Source of the DNA: RPRB01 sp035501615
GTDB lineage: Bacteria > Myxococcota > Myxococcia > Myxococcales > Myxococcaceae
Assembly: GCA_035501615.1 (NCBI GenBank)
Contig: DATJVY010000062.1
Location: 7,012 to 71,011 of the forward strand
Direction of reading: 5' to 3'
DNA: 64,000 nucleotides
This document shows positions 62,315 to 64,000 of the stretch, piece after piece (position 1 is the stretch's first letter; each line of letters begins with the position of its first letter). The translations under genes were made by a program, and so were the position numbers. The notes beneath the pieces are model-generated. The model saw only the letters and a program-made list of their open reading frames with translations. It was not told the DNA's origin and ran no database searches.

Positions 62315-62554
62315 GGCCCTCTCCTCCGCCTGCCGGTGACTGCGAGCCATGCGCCAGCGCCAAGTGCCCGGACGCAGGGGAGGTGCGTGGCTCCGGCATC
62401 AGGCCGACGTCCGGGCCTCGACAACTTGTCTGGGCGATCCGTCGACCTCGCGGCGCCATCGAACGCGTCAGGAGATGCCCTCGAGTTGCAGCGACCATCG
62501 AGGTATCGCCTCGCCCGCCCCCGGCTCGGGGACGGTCAACGCGGGGCGGGCGGC
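62315..62554. other. 240-bp region between repeat lipoprotein and response regulator
   Basis: Contains the ribosome site of the repeat lipoprotein (GGAGGAG) and its presumed promoter, on the minus strand. No gene, repeat or clear promoter boxes were found in the remainder. Confidence 0.4.
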
Positions 62555-62929
62555 TCAGGCCGCGAGCCGGTGGAGTGTGCTCAGCAGCTCCTCGGCGGTG
62601 AACGGCTTCTCGACCACCGCGTGCACCCGGATGCCGCGCCGAGGGAAGGTGTGCACCTCGGTGGTGCCCGAGCCGGAGATGATCACCACCTTGAAGCGGG
62701 CGGCGTCGGCGCGGCGGTCCAGCTGCTCGAGAACCTCGCTCCCGCGCATGCAGGGCATCACCTCGTCGAGGATCAGGAGCACGTCTCCCCGGATCGCGCT
62801 CGCCGCCCGGAGCGCTTCGCAACCGTCGGCTGCCTCCACGACCGAGAAGCCCTCGTCCCGGAGCAGGTCGCCGTACGCGCCGCGGATGAAGTGGTCGTCG
62901 TCGACGAAGAGAACGGTTGCGCTGTACAC
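62555..62929 (-). CDS. single-domain response regulator (CheY-like)
   Basis: 124 residues, receiver domain only. The acidic pocket is Asp10-Asp12 in FVDDDHF, the phospho-acceptor is Asp55 in LLILDEVMP, and the conserved Lys108 is in VVEKPF. A switch Ser lies in IISGSG. The start is GTG with no obvious ribosome site. No histidine kinase is nearby. It would act through protein contact and not DNA binding. Confidence 0.88.
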   Translation of the reverse strand: MYSATVLFVDDDHFIRGAYGDLLRDEGFSVVEAADGCEALRAASAIRGDVLLILDEVMPCMRGSEVLEQLDRRADAARFKVVIISGSGTTEVHTFPRRGIRVHAVVEKPFTAEELLSTLHRLAA

Positions 62930-63029
62930 GGGAAAGGGAGACTCGCCGTCGATCCTCCATGGAGCAGGGGGCTCTGGATAGAGAGTCCCGTCCGACCCGA
63001 GTCATCGTGCCTCGGGCGCTCACCGGTGA

Positions 63030-63276
63030 CCCGGTGCACCTGACCCTGATTTCGTGAATGCCGTTCGCTCCGAACGCGGCAGCGCGCACTTCCAAGAGGT
63101 GCTGCTGCAGCAGGGCATCCAGGTGAGCGAGTTCGAGGTGGACGACGTGGGCGCCGAGTACCGGCGCCTCCGGGAGCGACCGGTGGTCTTCACTCGGTGC
63201 CGGGCCGGTGCTGATCGCCGTCCTCGCCGACAACTGGGACAATCTCATTCAGCTCTACCAGAAGAAGCGCGGATGA
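63030..63276 (+). pseudogene. VOC/glyoxalase family remnant with frameshift
   Basis: The first frame reads HFQEVLLQQGIQVSEFEVDD and continues VGAEYRRLRERPVVFT, matching the second half of a VOC-domain protein. The family sequence then breaks: its expected continuation, GAGPVLIAVLADNWDNLIQL followed by a TGA at 63274, is found one frame over. About six residues are missing at the junction. The N-terminal half, with the first metal ligands, is absent, so no active dimeric VOC enzyme could form. Confidence 0.7.
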
Positions 63277-63380
63277 CCCTGCGCGAAGCTGCGTGCGAGT
63301 GCGACACCGCCCGCGAAGAGGCGCATCGCTCGAGGGAGCGATCCTCGTCGGCGCTCGGAAGCTGCGTTACCATTCCAGTC

Positions 63381-63800
63381 GTGGACGAGGCTTCTACTCG
63401 CAGCGATCGCACGCCGTACGTGCTGGTGGTGGACGATGAGGCCTTCTTCCGCCGGCTCCTGAGCGAGACGGTCGAGCGCCAGGGCTACACGGTGCTCAGC
63501 GCCTGCGACGCGAGCGAGACGCTGCGGTTCTTCGAGCGTGCCGCCAGGGACGATGCCCCGGTGATCGTGGTGCTGGATCTCATGCTGCCGGGGATGAGCG
63601 GCGTCGAGCTGCTCTACGGGCTCGCCCGCCGCGTGGGTGCCCGCGTCCGCTTCATCCTCTGCTCGGCGCACAGCGCGCTCGAGCAGGTGGCCCCGCAGCA
63701 TCCGCTCGTCTCCGGCCGGCTGGCCAAGCCGGTCGAACCGGGCGAGCTGGAGTCGCTGCTGGCCTCGGCCAGCAGCTCCCTCGGAGCGACGCTCCACTAG
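63381..63800 (+). CDS. single-domain response regulator
   Basis: 139 residues from a GTG. The receiver domain shows Asp18-Asp19 in VLVVDDEAFF, phospho-acceptor Asp66 in VLDLMLPGMSG and Lys116 in LAKPVEPGE. A short Ser/Ala-rich tail follows. The open frame extends upstream into the VOC remnant, but similarity begins only after the GTG. No output domain or partner kinase is visible. Confidence 0.85.
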   Translation: MDEASTRSDRTPYVLVVDDEAFFRRLLSETVERQGYTVLSACDASETLRFFERAARDDAPVIVVLDLMLPGMSGVELLYGLARRVGARVRFILCSAHSALEQVAPQHPLVSGRLAKPVEPGELESLLASASSSLGATLH

Positions 63801-63815
63801 CTCGGCGTCCCCCGC

Positions 63816-63844
63816 TTGACTGACGGGGAGCACCGTCCTATTCC
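63816..63844 (+). promoter_or_regulatory. candidate promoter of tRNA-Phe
   Basis: TTGACT (63816-63821), a 17-base spacer and TATTCC (63839-63844) resemble sigma-70 boxes. The tRNA begins 62 bases after the -10. A stem GCCCCC/GGGGGC lies between them in the leader. Confidence 0.45.
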
Positions 63845-63905
63845 TGCGCGCCCTCGCGTCGCGGGCCCCCTCGGGGGCATCGTGGCGCAGGGAGCGTGAG
63901 ACCAC

Positions 63906-63978
63906 GCCCAGGTAGCTCAGTTGGTAGAGCAGGGGACTGAAAATCCCCGTGTCGGTGGTTCGATTCCGCCCCTGGGCA
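63906..63978 (+). tRNA. tRNA-Phe (GAA)
   Basis: 73 nt cloverleaf. Acceptor stem GCCCAGG pairs with CCTGGGC; the D arm GCTCAGTTGGTAGAGC is standard. The anticodon stem GGGGA/TCCCC holds the loop CTGAAAA with anticodon GAA; the T arm contains GGTTCGATTCC-type sequence. Discriminator base A. The CCA end is not encoded, since CTG follows. Confidence 0.96.
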
Positions 63979-64000
63979 CTGTTTTCGACGAGTTGGCGTG

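Noticed and set aside
1..64000. Insertion sequences, prophage genes or CRISPR arrays
   Set aside because: No transposase, integrase, phage structural gene or repeat-spacer array was recognised on either strand.

Overview
The window is very GC-rich, densely coding DNA. It carries many lipoproteins, an FHA/sigma-54 activator, orphan response regulators, a LytTR regulator remnant and a sterol pathway. Together these suggest a Myxococcota (former Deltaproteobacteria) chromosome. That assignment is inference; there is no rRNA or other marker in the window to fix it.

Layout. (1) 1-1849: a DprE2-like reductase (cut by the window edge) and a DprE1-like oxidase, an epimerase pair best known from mycobacterial arabinan synthesis. 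(2) 1998-9832: a secreted amidohydrolase, a large RapA/SNF2-type helicase, an alcohol dehydrogenase, two small proteins and a di-haem oxidoreductase. (3) 9838-11982: an M3 metallopeptidase lipoprotein. (4) 12116-16568: a compact sterol locus made of squalene synthase, squalene monooxygenase and an oxidosqualene cyclase. The cyclase has the DCTAE motif and the cycloartenol-type Tyr/His/Ile residues. A glycosyltransferase/MmpL transporter pair (16508-19920) runs into it from the other side. (5) 20010-28005: two large lipoproteins, then a di-haem cytochrome and parallel beta-helix pair, all on the minus strand. (6) 28355-40339: an LssY_C protein, a DUF2911/TPR protein, a GNAT enzyme, an ABC exporter with two small unknown genes, DnaJ and an RND efflux pair. 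(7) 40473-40915: fragments of two genes, apparently rearrangement debris. (8) 41118-46325: a complete hoxEFUYH operon for an NAD-linked group 3d [NiFe]-hydrogenase followed by its maturation protease. hypA-hypB lie 4.5 kb further on, at 50860-52064. (9) 46352-55479: a beta-helix protein, an orphan antitoxin, a periplasmic-binding-type lipoprotein, a YceI protein, a TPR protein, a YccF protein, a peroxiredoxin and a DUF4185-like lipoprotein. (10) 55719-63800: gyrA, a YkvA protein, the FHA/sigma-54 activator, a repeat lipoprotein and two single-domain response regulators on either side of a broken VOC gene. (11) tRNA-Phe at 63906-63978.

Working together. The sterol genes are enough on paper to take farnesyl diphosphate to a cyclised sterol skeleton; later demethylation steps are not in the window. 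HoxFU is the NAD(H)-facing diaphorase, HoxYH the hydrogen-activating module, HoxE an additional electron-transfer subunit, and HypAB the nickel-insertion factors. HypC-F are not present here.

The most notable observations are the cycloartenol-type sterol locus with its neighbouring lipid glycosyltransferase/MmpL pair, the Gln at the usual His in the C-terminal motif of HoxH, the Cys-to-Ala change at the benzothiazinone site of the DprE1 homologue, and several decayed genes.
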